A DNA stretch of 18,066 bases from the NCBI GenBank assembly GCA_025455795.1, contig JALOLW010000025.1, positions 1-18,066 on the forward strand, written 5' to 3'. Positions 7,983 through 14,029 of the stretch are shown here, piece by piece. A program made the translations under genes and the position numbers. Positions within the stretch are counted from its first letter, which is position 1. Each line of letters begins with the position of its first letter. The stretch comes from Spirosomataceae bacterium (GTDB taxonomy: Bacteria; Bacteroidota; Bacteroidia; Cytophagales; Spirosomataceae). The notes beneath the pieces are model-generated. The model saw nothing but the letters and a program-made list of their open reading frames with translations, searched no databases and was not told the DNA's origin.

Positions 7983-8225
7983 ATGAAACGACTACTATTG
8001 ATTTTTACTGCGTGCTTATTTTTTCAACATCTCCACGCACAGTACACGTTGATTACGCCTGGTGATGGCCAACCTAACATCAACGCTTCTACAACTACCA
8101 ATGGCGTGCTTATTCCTCGGATGAACTCTACCGAGCGCAATCAAATCACCAACAAACAGCAAGGAACGACCATCTTCAACACCATGACCAATGCCATTGA
8201 GTACATTGAGTCAGGCAAACATTGA
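7983..8225 (+). CDS. Short secreted protein resembling the N-terminus of longer surface proteins
   Basis: An 80-residue reading frame begins with a clear Sec signal peptide (residues 1-19, MKRLLLIFTACLFFQHLHA). The mature part contains GVLIPRMNSTERNQIT and GTTIFNTMTNAIEYIESG. From memory, the pattern G-L-L-I-P-R-M-T-x-x-x-R-x-x-I followed by G-x-x-x-F-N-T-x-T-N-x-x-E-Y is the opening block of much longer Bacteroidota exported proteins, including tail-fibre/collagen-like and T9SS cargo types. Here it stops just after that block, so it is either a genuine mini-protein or a decayed remnant of a longer gene. The following 314 bases show no continuation in any frame. No function can be assigned. 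Confidence 0.6.
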   Translation: MKRLLLIFTACLFFQHLHAQYTLITPGDGQPNINASTTTNGVLIPRMNSTERNQITNKQQGTTIFNTMTNAIEYIESGKH

Positions 8226-8430
8226 TGGCTATTTTCTTCTGTGGGCGAGGTTCTAAAAAAATGTTAACTATGTTCTAAGAACAATGCAATTAACATAGTT
8301 CATTGATATCGGCATACCTGCGACATGTCGTTTTGATTCATTACTGTAATGGCTATTACCTACATATAGCCTCTCACGGGCATTTTTCTTATTATTTTAA
8401 TGCGATTGCCCTAAGATTTTCAAGGAGCGT

Positions 8431-8461
8431 TTTCAAAAAAGCAAAAGTTCTCGTACCTTTG
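8431..8461 (+). promoter_or_regulatory. rpsJ promoter, Bacteroidota sigma-A type
   Basis: TACCTTTG at 8454-8461 matches the Bacteroidota -7 consensus TAnnTTTG exactly. TTTC at 8431-8434 matches three of four bases of the -33 TTTG, with a 19-base spacer. Transcription would begin near 8468, giving a leader of about 70 bases. Bases 8451-8472 are nearly identical to the prfA promoter. Confidence 0.75.
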
Positions 8462-8475
8462 CGGCCTCAAAAAAA

Positions 8476-8527
8476 TCCGAGTCGGAGTAAATGGCTCTTT
8501 CGGCGAGGAAAAACAAAAACAGAGCCA
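8476..8527 (+). promoter_or_regulatory. Structured rpsJ leader
   Basis: Two inverted repeats lie in the predicted leader. TCCGA-G-TCGGA (8476-8486) is close to the transcript start. TGGCTCT (8492-8498) pairs with AGAGCCA (8521-8527) across 22 bases and ends 12 bases before the start codon. Ribosomal-protein leaders often bind their own products, but no known leader family is recognised here. Confidence 0.4.
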
Positions 8528-8539
8528 GTATAAACAACA

Positions 8540-8845
8540 ATGAATCAGAAGATTCGTATCAAGCTCAAGTCGTTTGACCACAATTTGGTGGACAAGTCGG
8601 CGGACAAAATCGTGAAAGCGGTGAAGTCCACAGGTGCAGTAGTAAGTGGGCCGATTCCGTTGCCTACCGAAAAGCAAATCTATACAGTTTTGCGTTCACC
8701 CCACGTCAACAAAAAATCACGCGAGCAGTTTCAGCTTTGCACTTACAAGCGTTTGATTGACATTCACTCGTCAAGCACCAAAACCGTAGATGCACTCATG
8801 AAGCTCGAATTGCCCAGCGGTGTTGATGTAGAAATCAAAGTTTGA
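8540..8845 (+). CDS. rpsJ: 30S ribosomal protein S10
   Basis: S10 is a component of the 30S head and, in other bacteria, also the NusE partner of NusB in antitermination. The 101-residue protein is full length and intact, from MNQKIRIKLKSFDHNLVDKS to GVDVEIKV. It carries the conserved GPIPLPT block (residues 38-44), RSPHVNKKSREQF (53-65) and the C-terminal TVDALMKLELPSGV. The location is unusual: rpsJ normally follows fusA or heads the S10 operon next to rplC, but here it sits alone between a short secreted protein and a convergent SCO1 gene. It has its own promoter, structured leader and terminator, so it is an autonomous transcription unit. Whether another copy exists elsewhere cannot be seen. 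Confidence 0.97.
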   Translation: MNQKIRIKLKSFDHNLVDKSADKIVKAVKSTGAVVSGPIPLPTEKQIYTVLRSPHVNKKSREQFQLCTYKRLIDIHSSSTKTVDALMKLELPSGVDVEIKV

Positions 8846-8861
8846 TTTTGGTTTACACTCA

Positions 8862-8895
8862 AAAAAAGCCGATGCTCCAAAGCGTCGGCTTTTTT
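8862..8895. terminator. Bidirectional terminator between rpsJ and the SCO1 gene
   Basis: An 11-base stem, AAAAAAGCCGA (8862-8872) with TCGGCTTTTTT (8885-8895), is extended inward by a T-G wobble and two G-C pairs around the loop TCCAAA. A-run and T-run flanks make it work on both strands, for rpsJ (plus) and the SCO1 gene (minus). Confidence 0.9.
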
Positions 8896-8925
8896 GATTA
8901 ACAAATAGCAGCTAATGTTTCTCCC

Positions 8926-9570
8926 TCAACGCTCCTTTTGCAGTGTTTTGATGTCTTCGACAAGCTGCGTTATTTCGAGCGGAAGTGTCCCGTTGTAAAT
9001 CCCCCTAATGTGCAGGTTTTTGTCCACCAAAATGAAGTTTTCGGTGTGCAAAAAATCATTTTCTCCCCGCTGAATACCGATGTTTTCGTCGGCAAAATAC
9101 GACCGCCGCGCTATTTCGTAGAGTTGTTTTTGACGGCCTGTGATTAGGTGCCAACGGTCGTCTATGATTCCTCGTGCGGTGGCATACGCGCGCAGCACTG
9201 GCACGCTGTCGCGCTCAGGAATAACGCTGTACGACGCAATGAGTACGTCAGGAGCGGTTTTGAATTCTTCTTGTACCTGCTTCATGTTGCTCATGATTTT
9301 GGGGCAAAGACTCGGACAAAACGTAAAGAAATAATTGGCTACGTGGATTTTGCCTTTGAACGTAGCTGCTGTGATGGCTTGTCCGTTTTGATTGACAAAC
9401 GAAAAATCGGCCAAAGTGTGTAGCGTATCGAGCGCGGTGCGGTCGGTTATCCACACGGGCGTAAAATCTGGCGTGTGAAAGTACGGTAAGGTTTGGGACG
9501 CTTGGTTTTGTTTGTTTGAACAAGCACTTAGCAAGGCCACCAACGAGATTAGAATAGGAATAAATTTCAT
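8926..9570 (-). CDS. SCO1/SenC family copper-binding lipoprotein
   Basis: A 214-residue thioredoxin-fold protein of the SCO family, which binds copper and helps assemble the CuA centre of cytochrome c oxidase or manages thiol redox in the envelope. The N-terminus has a lipoprotein signal with lipobox LSAC (Cys17), so it is membrane-anchored outside the cytoplasm. The copper/thiol motif is CPSLC (Cys85, Cys89), within FTFCPSLCPKIM, and the third ligand is His175 in FLHTENF. All three metal ligands are present. It lies alone, divergent from the ABC-F gene and convergent with rpsJ. No cytochrome oxidase genes are visible in the window. The start at MKFIPILISL is set by the signal peptide. Confidence 0.93.
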   Translation of the reverse strand: MKFIPILISLVALLSACSNKQNQASQTLPYFHTPDFTPVWITDRTALDTLHTLADFSFVNQNGQAITAATFKGKIHVANYFFTFCPSLCPKIMSNMKQVQEEFKTAPDVLIASYSVIPERDSVPVLRAYATARGIIDDRWHLITGRQKQLYEIARRSYFADENIGIQRGENDFLHTENFILVDKNLHIRGIYNGTLPLEITQLVEDIKTLQKER

Positions 9571-9617
9571 CTGTACGGGGTTTGATGGTAATTGGACGAC
9601 AAAAACACCGAAAACCT

Positions 9618-9631
9618 TCGTAATTTTACGA
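9618..9631. promoter_or_regulatory. 14-base palindrome upstream of the ABC-F gene
   Basis: TCGTAA-TT-TTACGA is a perfect palindrome in the 90-base divergent region between the SCO1 and ABC-F genes. It contains TAATTTTA, seven of eight bases of a -7 element, so a bound protein would block the ABC-F promoter. No well-placed -33 element is seen, which keeps confidence low. Confidence 0.3.
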
Positions 9632-9660
9632 CGTTTTTCACTACAAAATTCAATTTTTGA

Positions 9661-11289
9661 ATGCTCTCTGTTTCAAATGTATCCCTTCGGTACGGCAAGC
9701 GCGTACTTTTTGAAGATGTCAATATCAAATTTACGCCCGGCAACTGCTACGGTCTCATCGGGGCCAATGGCGCGGGCAAATCCACCTTTATCAAAATTTT
9801 ATCGGGCGATATAGACGCCCAAACGGGTAGCGTCACCATGGACCCCGGTGAGCGCATGAGCGTATTGAAGCAAAATCAAAACGCTTTTGACGAATACCCC
9901 GTGCTGGAAACGGTCATTCGTGGCAACGAGCGACTTTTTGAAATCATGGTGGAAAAAGACGCTATCTACGCCAAAGCCGATTTTACGGAAGAAGACGGCA
10001 ACCGTGCCGCCGACCTCGAAGCGGAGTTTGCCGAAATGAACGGCTGGGAGGCCGAATCCGACGCGGCTTCGCTGCTGTCGGGTTTGGGAATAGGCGAGAG
10101 CAGCCACTTCACCCTCATGGCCGACGTAAACCCCGCCGAAAAAGTGAAGATACTGCTCGCCCAAGCCCTTTTTGGCAACCCTGATATTCTCCTGCTCGAC
10201 GAGCCGACCAACAACCTCGACATTGAGTCTATCCTTTGGCTCGAAAACTTTTTGATGAACTTCAAAAACACGGTGATTGTCGTAAGTCACGACCGCCACT
10301 TCTTGGACAATGTCTGTACGCACGTGGCCGATTTGGACTTTGGCAAAATCACCCTTTACGGAGGCAACTACACCTTCTGGTACGAATCAAGCCAATTGGC
10401 CGCCCGCCAGAAAGCCGACCAAAACAAGAAAAACGACGAAAAACGGAAAGAATTGGAGGAATTTATCCGACGTTTTTCGGCCAACGTCGCCAAGTCGCGC
10501 CAAGCTACAGCCCGTCAGAAGATGTTGGAAAAACTCAACGTGGAAGAAATCAAACCTTCGAGCCGCCGCTATCCGTACATCGGTTTCAAACCCGACCGCG
10601 AAGTGGGCGACCAAATCCTCCTCGTCGAAAATCTCTCGTATCGCAACGAAGACGGCGTTTATTTGTTCAAGGATGTATCTTTTGCGGTCAATCACGACGA
10701 AAAAATTGCCTTTCTGAGCAAAGACGGCCTGGCCGTGACCGCCCTGTTTGATGTCCTCACGGGCGAGCGCGAGGCTACTTCGGGAACTTTCAAATGGGGC
10801 GTGACTACGACCCAATCTTACCTACCCAACGACAACGGGAAGTATTTCACCGACGCCGACCTCAACTTGGTAGATTGGCTTCGGCAGTACTCCACCGAAA
10901 AAGACGAGAGTTTTATTCGTGGGTTTTTGGGACGGATGCTGTTTTCGGGCGAAGAAGCCCTCAAAAAATGCACGGTGCTGTCGGGTGGCGAAAAACAACG
11001 CTGTATGTTTAGCCGCATGATGCTCTCGGGGGCCAATGTGCTGCTCTTTGACGAACCTACCAATCACCTCGACCTTGAATCCATCCAAGCCCTCAACAAA
11101 GGCATGGAGGAATACAACGGCAACATTTTGTTTACGTGCCACGACCACCAACTCACCCAAACCGTGGCCAACCGCATCATCGAACTCGCCCCCAACGGCT
11201 TCTTGGACAAACTCATGACTTTTGACGAGTACATCTCTGATGCCCGCGTCAAAGTCCAAAAAGCCGAACTGTACGGCGCGTTGGTGTAA
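9661..11289 (+). CDS. ABC-F family ATPase, YbiT-like, with one degenerate ATP site
   Basis: A soluble twin-ATPase protein (542 residues) of the ABC-F family, whose studied members bind the ribosomal E site and affect translation or antibiotic resistance. The order and length match E. coli YbiT. NBD1 has an intact Walker A (GANGAGKST, 34-42), Walker B (Asp180, Glu181) and switch His210. Its signature is DVNPAEK (155-161) instead of LSGGEK, as in YbiT (DVAPGWK). The linker, about 240-305, includes RFSANVAKSRQATARQKM. NBD2 has LSGGEK (440-445), Walker B (Asp464, Glu465) and His494, but its Walker A is replaced by SKDGLAVTA (353-361) and the Q-loop glutamine is apparently lost (YLPND, 387-391). 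One composite site is therefore canonical and the other is degenerate. Its 3' end is 15 bases from the convergent thioesterase gene, with no terminator between. Confidence 0.93.
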   Translation: MLSVSNVSLRYGKRVLFEDVNIKFTPGNCYGLIGANGAGKSTFIKILSGDIDAQTGSVTMDPGERMSVLKQNQNAFDEYPVLETVIRGNERLFEIMVEKDAIYAKADFTEEDGNRAADLEAEFAEMNGWEAESDAASLLSGLGIGESSHFTLMADVNPAEKVKILLAQALFGNPDILLLDEPTNNLDIESILWLENFLMNFKNTVIVVSHDRHFLDNVCTHVADLDFGKITLYGGNYTFWYESSQLAARQKADQNKKNDEKRKELEEFIRRFSANVAKSRQATARQKMLEKLNVEEIKPSSRRYPYIGFKPDREVGDQILLVENLSYRNEDGVYLFKDVSFAVNHDEKIAFLSKDGLAVTALFDVLTGEREATSGTFKWGVTTTQSYLPNDNGKYFTDADLNLVDWLRQYSTEKDESFIRGFLGRMLFSGEEALKKCTVLSGGEKQRCMFSRMMLSGANVLLFDEPTNHLDLESIQALNKGMEEYNGNILFTCHDHQLTQTVANRIIELAPNGFLDKLMTFDEYISDARVKVQKAELYGALV

Positions 11290-11304
11290 CAAAAAAAGAC
11301 TGGA

Positions 11305-11733
11305 TTAACTGCGAAGCCTTGCCCGAACCGCCTCTGTGATGGCGGTTTTTCGGGTTTGGGCGTAGTCATAAAAAACAAGCCGCGACCATCCCTCTGCCGC
11401 CACGCGCTCGTGCCGCGTGCTTACGATGATTTGTTGGAGTTTGACACTAAACTCGTCGAGTGTTTCGGGCATGACCCGCGTGGCTACGATGATGGTGTCG
11501 GGATAAGTCAGGGGGAATTTGTAGCGACAATTGACCTCGGCCAATATCCAACCCGTTTCGGTCGGCAAAGCATTGATTTTGAGCGCGTCAGCAAAAAATC
11601 GAATACGTCCAGATTCCAAATAGCGAAGGTACGCCACATTGTTGACGTGCTGCATGGCGTCCATATCACCCCACTGTACGGGCAGTTCGATGTACGCAGG
11701 ATAGTCTTTGATAAGGTCTTGGATAAAAAGCAT
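11305..11733 (-). CDS. Acyl-CoA thioesterase, 4HBT hotdog family (YbgC/FadM-like)
   Basis: A 142-residue single-domain hotdog protein expected to hydrolyse acyl-CoA thioesters in the cytoplasm as a homo-oligomer. The family signature WGDMDAMQHVNNVAYLRYLE spans residues 21-40, with the candidate catalytic Asp in GDMDA (Asp23/Asp25) and the helix residues HVNN. The length is normal and the protein is complete, ending ...VRARLRS. Acyl chain preference cannot be told. The start (MLFIQDL) is 25 bases downstream of a 15-base tandem repeat array, so any promoter or ribosome-binding region lies beside or within repeats. The AI-2E gene lies upstream on the same strand and could be co-transcribed. Confidence 0.9.
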   Translation of the reverse strand: MLFIQDLIKDYPAYIELPVQWGDMDAMQHVNNVAYLRYLESGRIRFFADALKINALPTETGWILAEVNCRYKFPLTYPDTIIVATRVMPETLDEFSVKLQQIIVSTRHERVAAEGWSRLVFYDYAQTRKTAITEAVRARLRS

Positions 11734-11758
11734 ATAGGTTGTGGAAAAAGGATTTTAT

Positions 11759-11863
11759 GGAAAAAGGAGGGAAGGAAAAAGGAGGGAAGGAAAAAGGAGG
11801 GAAGGAAAAAGGAGGGACGGAGAAAGGAGGGACGGAGAAAGGAGGGACGGAAAAAGGAGGGAC
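11759..11863. repeat. Tandem array, seven 15-base purine-rich units
   Basis: Seven contiguous 15-base units of the form GGARAAAGGAGGGAM: three GGAAAAAGGAGGGAA, one GGAAAAAGGAGGGAC, two GGAGAAAGGAGGGAC, and a final GGAAAAAGGAGGGAC. The strand is almost pure purine with regular GGG runs, so quadruplex or triplex forms are conceivable. Because 15 is a multiple of three, spurious KEKGG-type frames run through it. Confidence 0.95.
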
Positions 11864-11880
11864 AAAACAAAAGTACAAGG

Positions 11881-11955
11881 CTTTCTCCTTGTTCCCTTTC
11901 TCCTTGTTCCGTTTCTCCGCGTTTCCTTTCTCCTTGTTTCCATGTTCCTTTCTCC
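11881..11955. repeat. Tandem array, five pyrimidine-rich 15-base units facing the first array
   Basis: Two CTTTCTCCTTGTTCC units are followed by GTTTCTCCGCGTTTC, CTTTCTCCTTGTTTC and a diverged CATGTTCCTTTCTCC. The reverse complement of the main unit, GGAACAAGGAGAAAG, matches the neighbouring array unit at 11 of 15 positions, so the two arrays are related and inverted across a 17-base spacer. The array ends four bases before the AI-2E stop codon. Confidence 0.9.
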
Positions 11956-11958
11956 GTA

Positions 11959-13008
11959 TTATTCCTCCGCATCTCCCAACAAATAGCCAAAAGGTTTTAA
12001 GGATTCTACGGCATCAAAAATTACCTTGACGATAGCCGTGACGGGCAAAGCCAAAATCAAGCCCGACACGCCCCACAGTTGTCCGCCCAAAATCAATACA
12101 ATCATGGCCGCCAAAGGATTGATACTCACCTTAGAACCGACGATATTGGGCGTGATGAAATTGCCTTCTAAAAACTGAATCACCCCAAACACCGCCAAAA
12201 CACCTGCCGCGTACATGGGCGAATCTTTGGTCACCAAGGCCATCAAGGCGGGGAGCAACGAGCCTATCATCAATCCTACGTAGGGAATCAACAGTAGAAA
12301 TGCCGCAAAAAATCCAAAAAATATGGCGTGAGGTACGCCCAAAAGCAGCAGCCCTGCCGAGTTCATGACGCCTACAATCATAATCACCGACACCAACCCC
12401 ACCAAATAGCCCTGCACAACCTCATACACCCGCCCGATGGCCTGATTGACCCGACGCTTGTGGCGACTGTCGAAAAGTTTGTAAAAAAAGTTGCGAAAAA
12501 AATCGCGGTAAAGCAAAAAGAAAAACACAAATAACGGCACCAGCGAAGCCGACACGAGCGTATTGGTCGTGGTAGCTACCGCTCCCGTAAGGATAGACGC
12601 GCTGTTTTTGAGGGCTTCGGTGAGGTACTTGCGGCCTTCGGTCATCTGCTTGCGGCGGCTTAGGCCGAAGTTGTCCGACAAAAAATCTTGTCCTTGGTCT
12701 ATCCAATAGTTGGCCTTCTTTTCTAAATTTGGCAATTCTTGACCAAAACCCACGATTTGGACCGAAGCCAAATAAACCAACAACCCTACCACCGTAAACA
12801 TCAAAACGATACTCAGCGTGATGGCAAGAATCCTTGGAAACCGCCAACGCTCCAAAAACGCGCAGGTGGGATACAGCAACACCGCAAAAAGTACCGAAAA
12901 AGTTAGCGGAATGAGGGTTTCGCGCAGGATGTAGAGGCCATAAATGATGATAGTTGCTGAAAGTAACCACCCTGCCAATCGTACCGAAAATGGAAAAGAT
13001 TTAAACAT
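11959..13008 (-). CDS. AI-2E family transporter (membrane protein)
   Basis: A 349-residue polytopic membrane protein of the AI-2E/TqsA/YdiK family (PF01594). The family name comes from autoinducer-2 export, but members differ in function, including Na+/H+ exchange, so the substrate is not assigned. Hydrophobic segments are visible near residues 12-50 (two) and 58-85, then a soluble region of about 60 residues, another segment near 150-168, and a dense C-terminal cluster from 200 to 335. The C-terminal half contains IPYVGLMIGSLLPAL and NFITPNIVGSKVSINPL, both typical of the family. The protein is complete and of normal length. The gene is bracketed by the same 15-base repeat family, just past its stop and about 40 bases upstream of its start. 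Confidence 0.93.
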   Translation of the reverse strand: MFKSFPFSVRLAGWLLSATIIIYGLYILRETLIPLTFSVLFAVLLYPTCAFLERWRFPRILAITLSIVLMFTVVGLLVYLASVQIVGFGQELPNLEKKANYWIDQGQDFLSDNFGLSRRKQMTEGRKYLTEALKNSASILTGAVATTTNTLVSASLVPLFVFFFLLYRDFFRNFFYKLFDSRHKRRVNQAIGRVYEVVQGYLVGLVSVIMIVGVMNSAGLLLLGVPHAIFFGFFAAFLLLIPYVGLMIGSLLPALMALVTKDSPMYAAGVLAVFGVIQFLEGNFITPNIVGSKVSINPLAAMIVLILGGQLWGVSGLILALPVTAIVKVIFDAVESLKPFGYLLGDAEE

Positions 13009-13046
13009 TATTTAAGGTAAATTTTTGATTATTAGACACTTATATT

Positions 13047-13090
13047 TTTCTCCTTGTTCCGTTATTACTTTCTCCTTTTCTGCGTGTTCC
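13047..13090. repeat. Dispersed copy of the 15-base pyrimidine repeat
   Basis: TTTCTCCTTGTTCCG at 13047-13061 is identical to part of the array at 11897-11911. A diverged unit, CTTTCTCCTTTTCTGCGTGTTCC split by a four-base insertion, follows to 13090. It lies in the divergent region upstream of the AI-2E gene, in direct orientation to the array about 1.1 kb away. Confidence 0.75.
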
Positions 13091-13116
13091 AGTTCAAAAT
13101 AACAACAAAAACAATT

Positions 13117-13962
13117 ATGGTACAAAAACTATTTTGGTGGGCGTTTTCGGTGAAAGTAGCCTTGTGCAGTTGTCAATTTGAAAAGAAAAAAGAGGGCTTC
13201 AAAAAAGCCAAAGCCGACTACAAAATCACCCAGCTCGGCGAACTCCCCGCCGCGCTGAATGAGTCGTCGGGACTGGCACAGGGTTCTTCCAAAAATACCT
13301 ACTGGACGCACAACGACAGCGGTAATGCCGCCGAACTGTACCTCGTCAATAAAAAAGGCGAACTCGAAGAAACCCTCACTTTGTCGAACCTAAAAAACGA
13401 TGATTGGGAGGATTTGGCGCAAGACAACAAAGGGAATTTGTATATCGCTGATGTGGGCAACAACGCCCACGACCGCCGCGACCTCAAAATCTATAAAATC
13501 CGCCCCGATTCGCCCCAAACTTACGAAACGATTTCGCTCCGCTATGCCGACCAACAGGCGTTTCCGTCGCCAGTTCGCAATTTTGACTGTGAAGCAGTAG
13601 CTTGGCACGGAGGAAAGTTGTATTTGTTTTCCAAAAATTGGAGTCAAACCAATCATACTGTGAAACTCTATGCCCTGCCCGACAAGGCAGGTGACTACAC
13701 GCTTTGGCCGCAAGACAGCACCCAAATCAAAACCATGGTGACGGGCGCAGATGTCAGTCCCGACGGGCGCACTTTGGCACTGATGACTTATGGCAAAGTG
13801 GTGCTGTACGACATCAGCGGTGGAGTGAATTTCAACAAACCATTGGATTGTATCAAAACCGCCCACGGGCAAACCGAGGCAATATTGTTTGTGAATAACA
13901 CCGATTTTGTGTTTACCAACGAAAAAAAACGAAGCCTTTACCTGGCCAAGAAGAAGAAGTAA
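13117..13962 (+). CDS. Secreted/lipoprotein-like beta-propeller candidate of unknown function
   Basis: A 281-residue protein from the ATG at 13117. The N-terminus, MVQKLFWWAFSVKVALCSC, is a short hydrophobic signal ending in a possible lipobox (LCSC, Cys19). The mature part has blade-like repeats of the propeller type: YWTHNDSGNAAELYLVNKKG (85-105 in the longer frame), DWEDLAQDNKGNLYIADVG, AVAWHGGKLYLFSKNW, GADVSPDGRTLALMTYG and AILFVNNTDFVFTNEK. These resemble SdiA-regulated/NHL-like extracellular propellers, but the family is not certain. The frame extends up to 13054, but those 21 extra codons overlap the dispersed repeat and lack a signal, so I reject that start. It is followed 67 bases later by the glycosyltransferase gene on the same strand; a link between the two is not shown. 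Confidence 0.8.
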   Translation: MVQKLFWWAFSVKVALCSCQFEKKKEGFKKAKADYKITQLGELPAALNESSGLAQGSSKNTYWTHNDSGNAAELYLVNKKGELEETLTLSNLKNDDWEDLAQDNKGNLYIADVGNNAHDRRDLKIYKIRPDSPQTYETISLRYADQQAFPSPVRNFDCEAVAWHGGKLYLFSKNWSQTNHTVKLYALPDKAGDYTLWPQDSTQIKTMVTGADVSPDGRTLALMTYGKVVLYDISGGVNFNKPLDCIKTAHGQTEAILFVNNTDFVFTNEKKRSLYLAKKKK

Positions 13963-13974
13963 TCGCTTGATTTT

Positions 13975-14007
13975 TCTTCGCGCCTTTGCGACCTTGCGGT
14001 TAAAAAA
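13975..14007. repeat. Short interspersed repeat (CGCCTTTGCGACCTTGCGG type)
   Basis: Between the propeller and glycosyltransferase genes lies TCTTCGCGCCTTTGCGACCT followed by TGCGGTTAAAAAA. Sequences of this type, encoding RKVAKARRK on one strand and AFATLRLK on the other, recur between genes in many Bacteroidota genomes as I remember them. Only this copy is visible in the window. Confidence 0.5.
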
Positions 14008-14029
14008 CATCAATCATACGGTTTCTCTC

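Larger units (their letters stand above)
8226..8539. other. 314-base gene-free, AT-rich region upstream of rpsJ
   Basis: No credible gene is seen. It holds a 9-base inverted repeat, AACTATGTT (8266-8274) and AACATAGTT (8292-8300), with a 17-base loop and no T-run; a perfect 10-base palindrome, CGACATGTCG (8321-8330); the rpsJ promoter (8431-8461); and the rpsJ leader. The first part may be debris from the gene that ends at 8225. Confidence 0.6.

Noticed and set aside
11759..11955. CRISPR array
   Set aside because: Units are 15 bases and directly adjacent, with no unique spacers, and there are no cas genes.
11739..12029. Open frames through the 15-base arrays (KEKGG/TEKGG and PFSLF-type peptides, both strands)
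   Set aside because: The repeat unit is a multiple of three without stops, so all frames stay open. The peptides are low-complexity and have no start context.
13054..13116. 21-codon N-terminal extension of the propeller candidate
   Set aside because: It overlaps the dispersed 15-base repeat, and the shorter start gives a compact signal peptide.
13907..14029. 41-codon N-terminal extension of the glycosyltransferase
   Set aside because: It overlaps the preceding gene in another frame and an interspersed repeat; GT2 proteins start at the VIIPVYN block.
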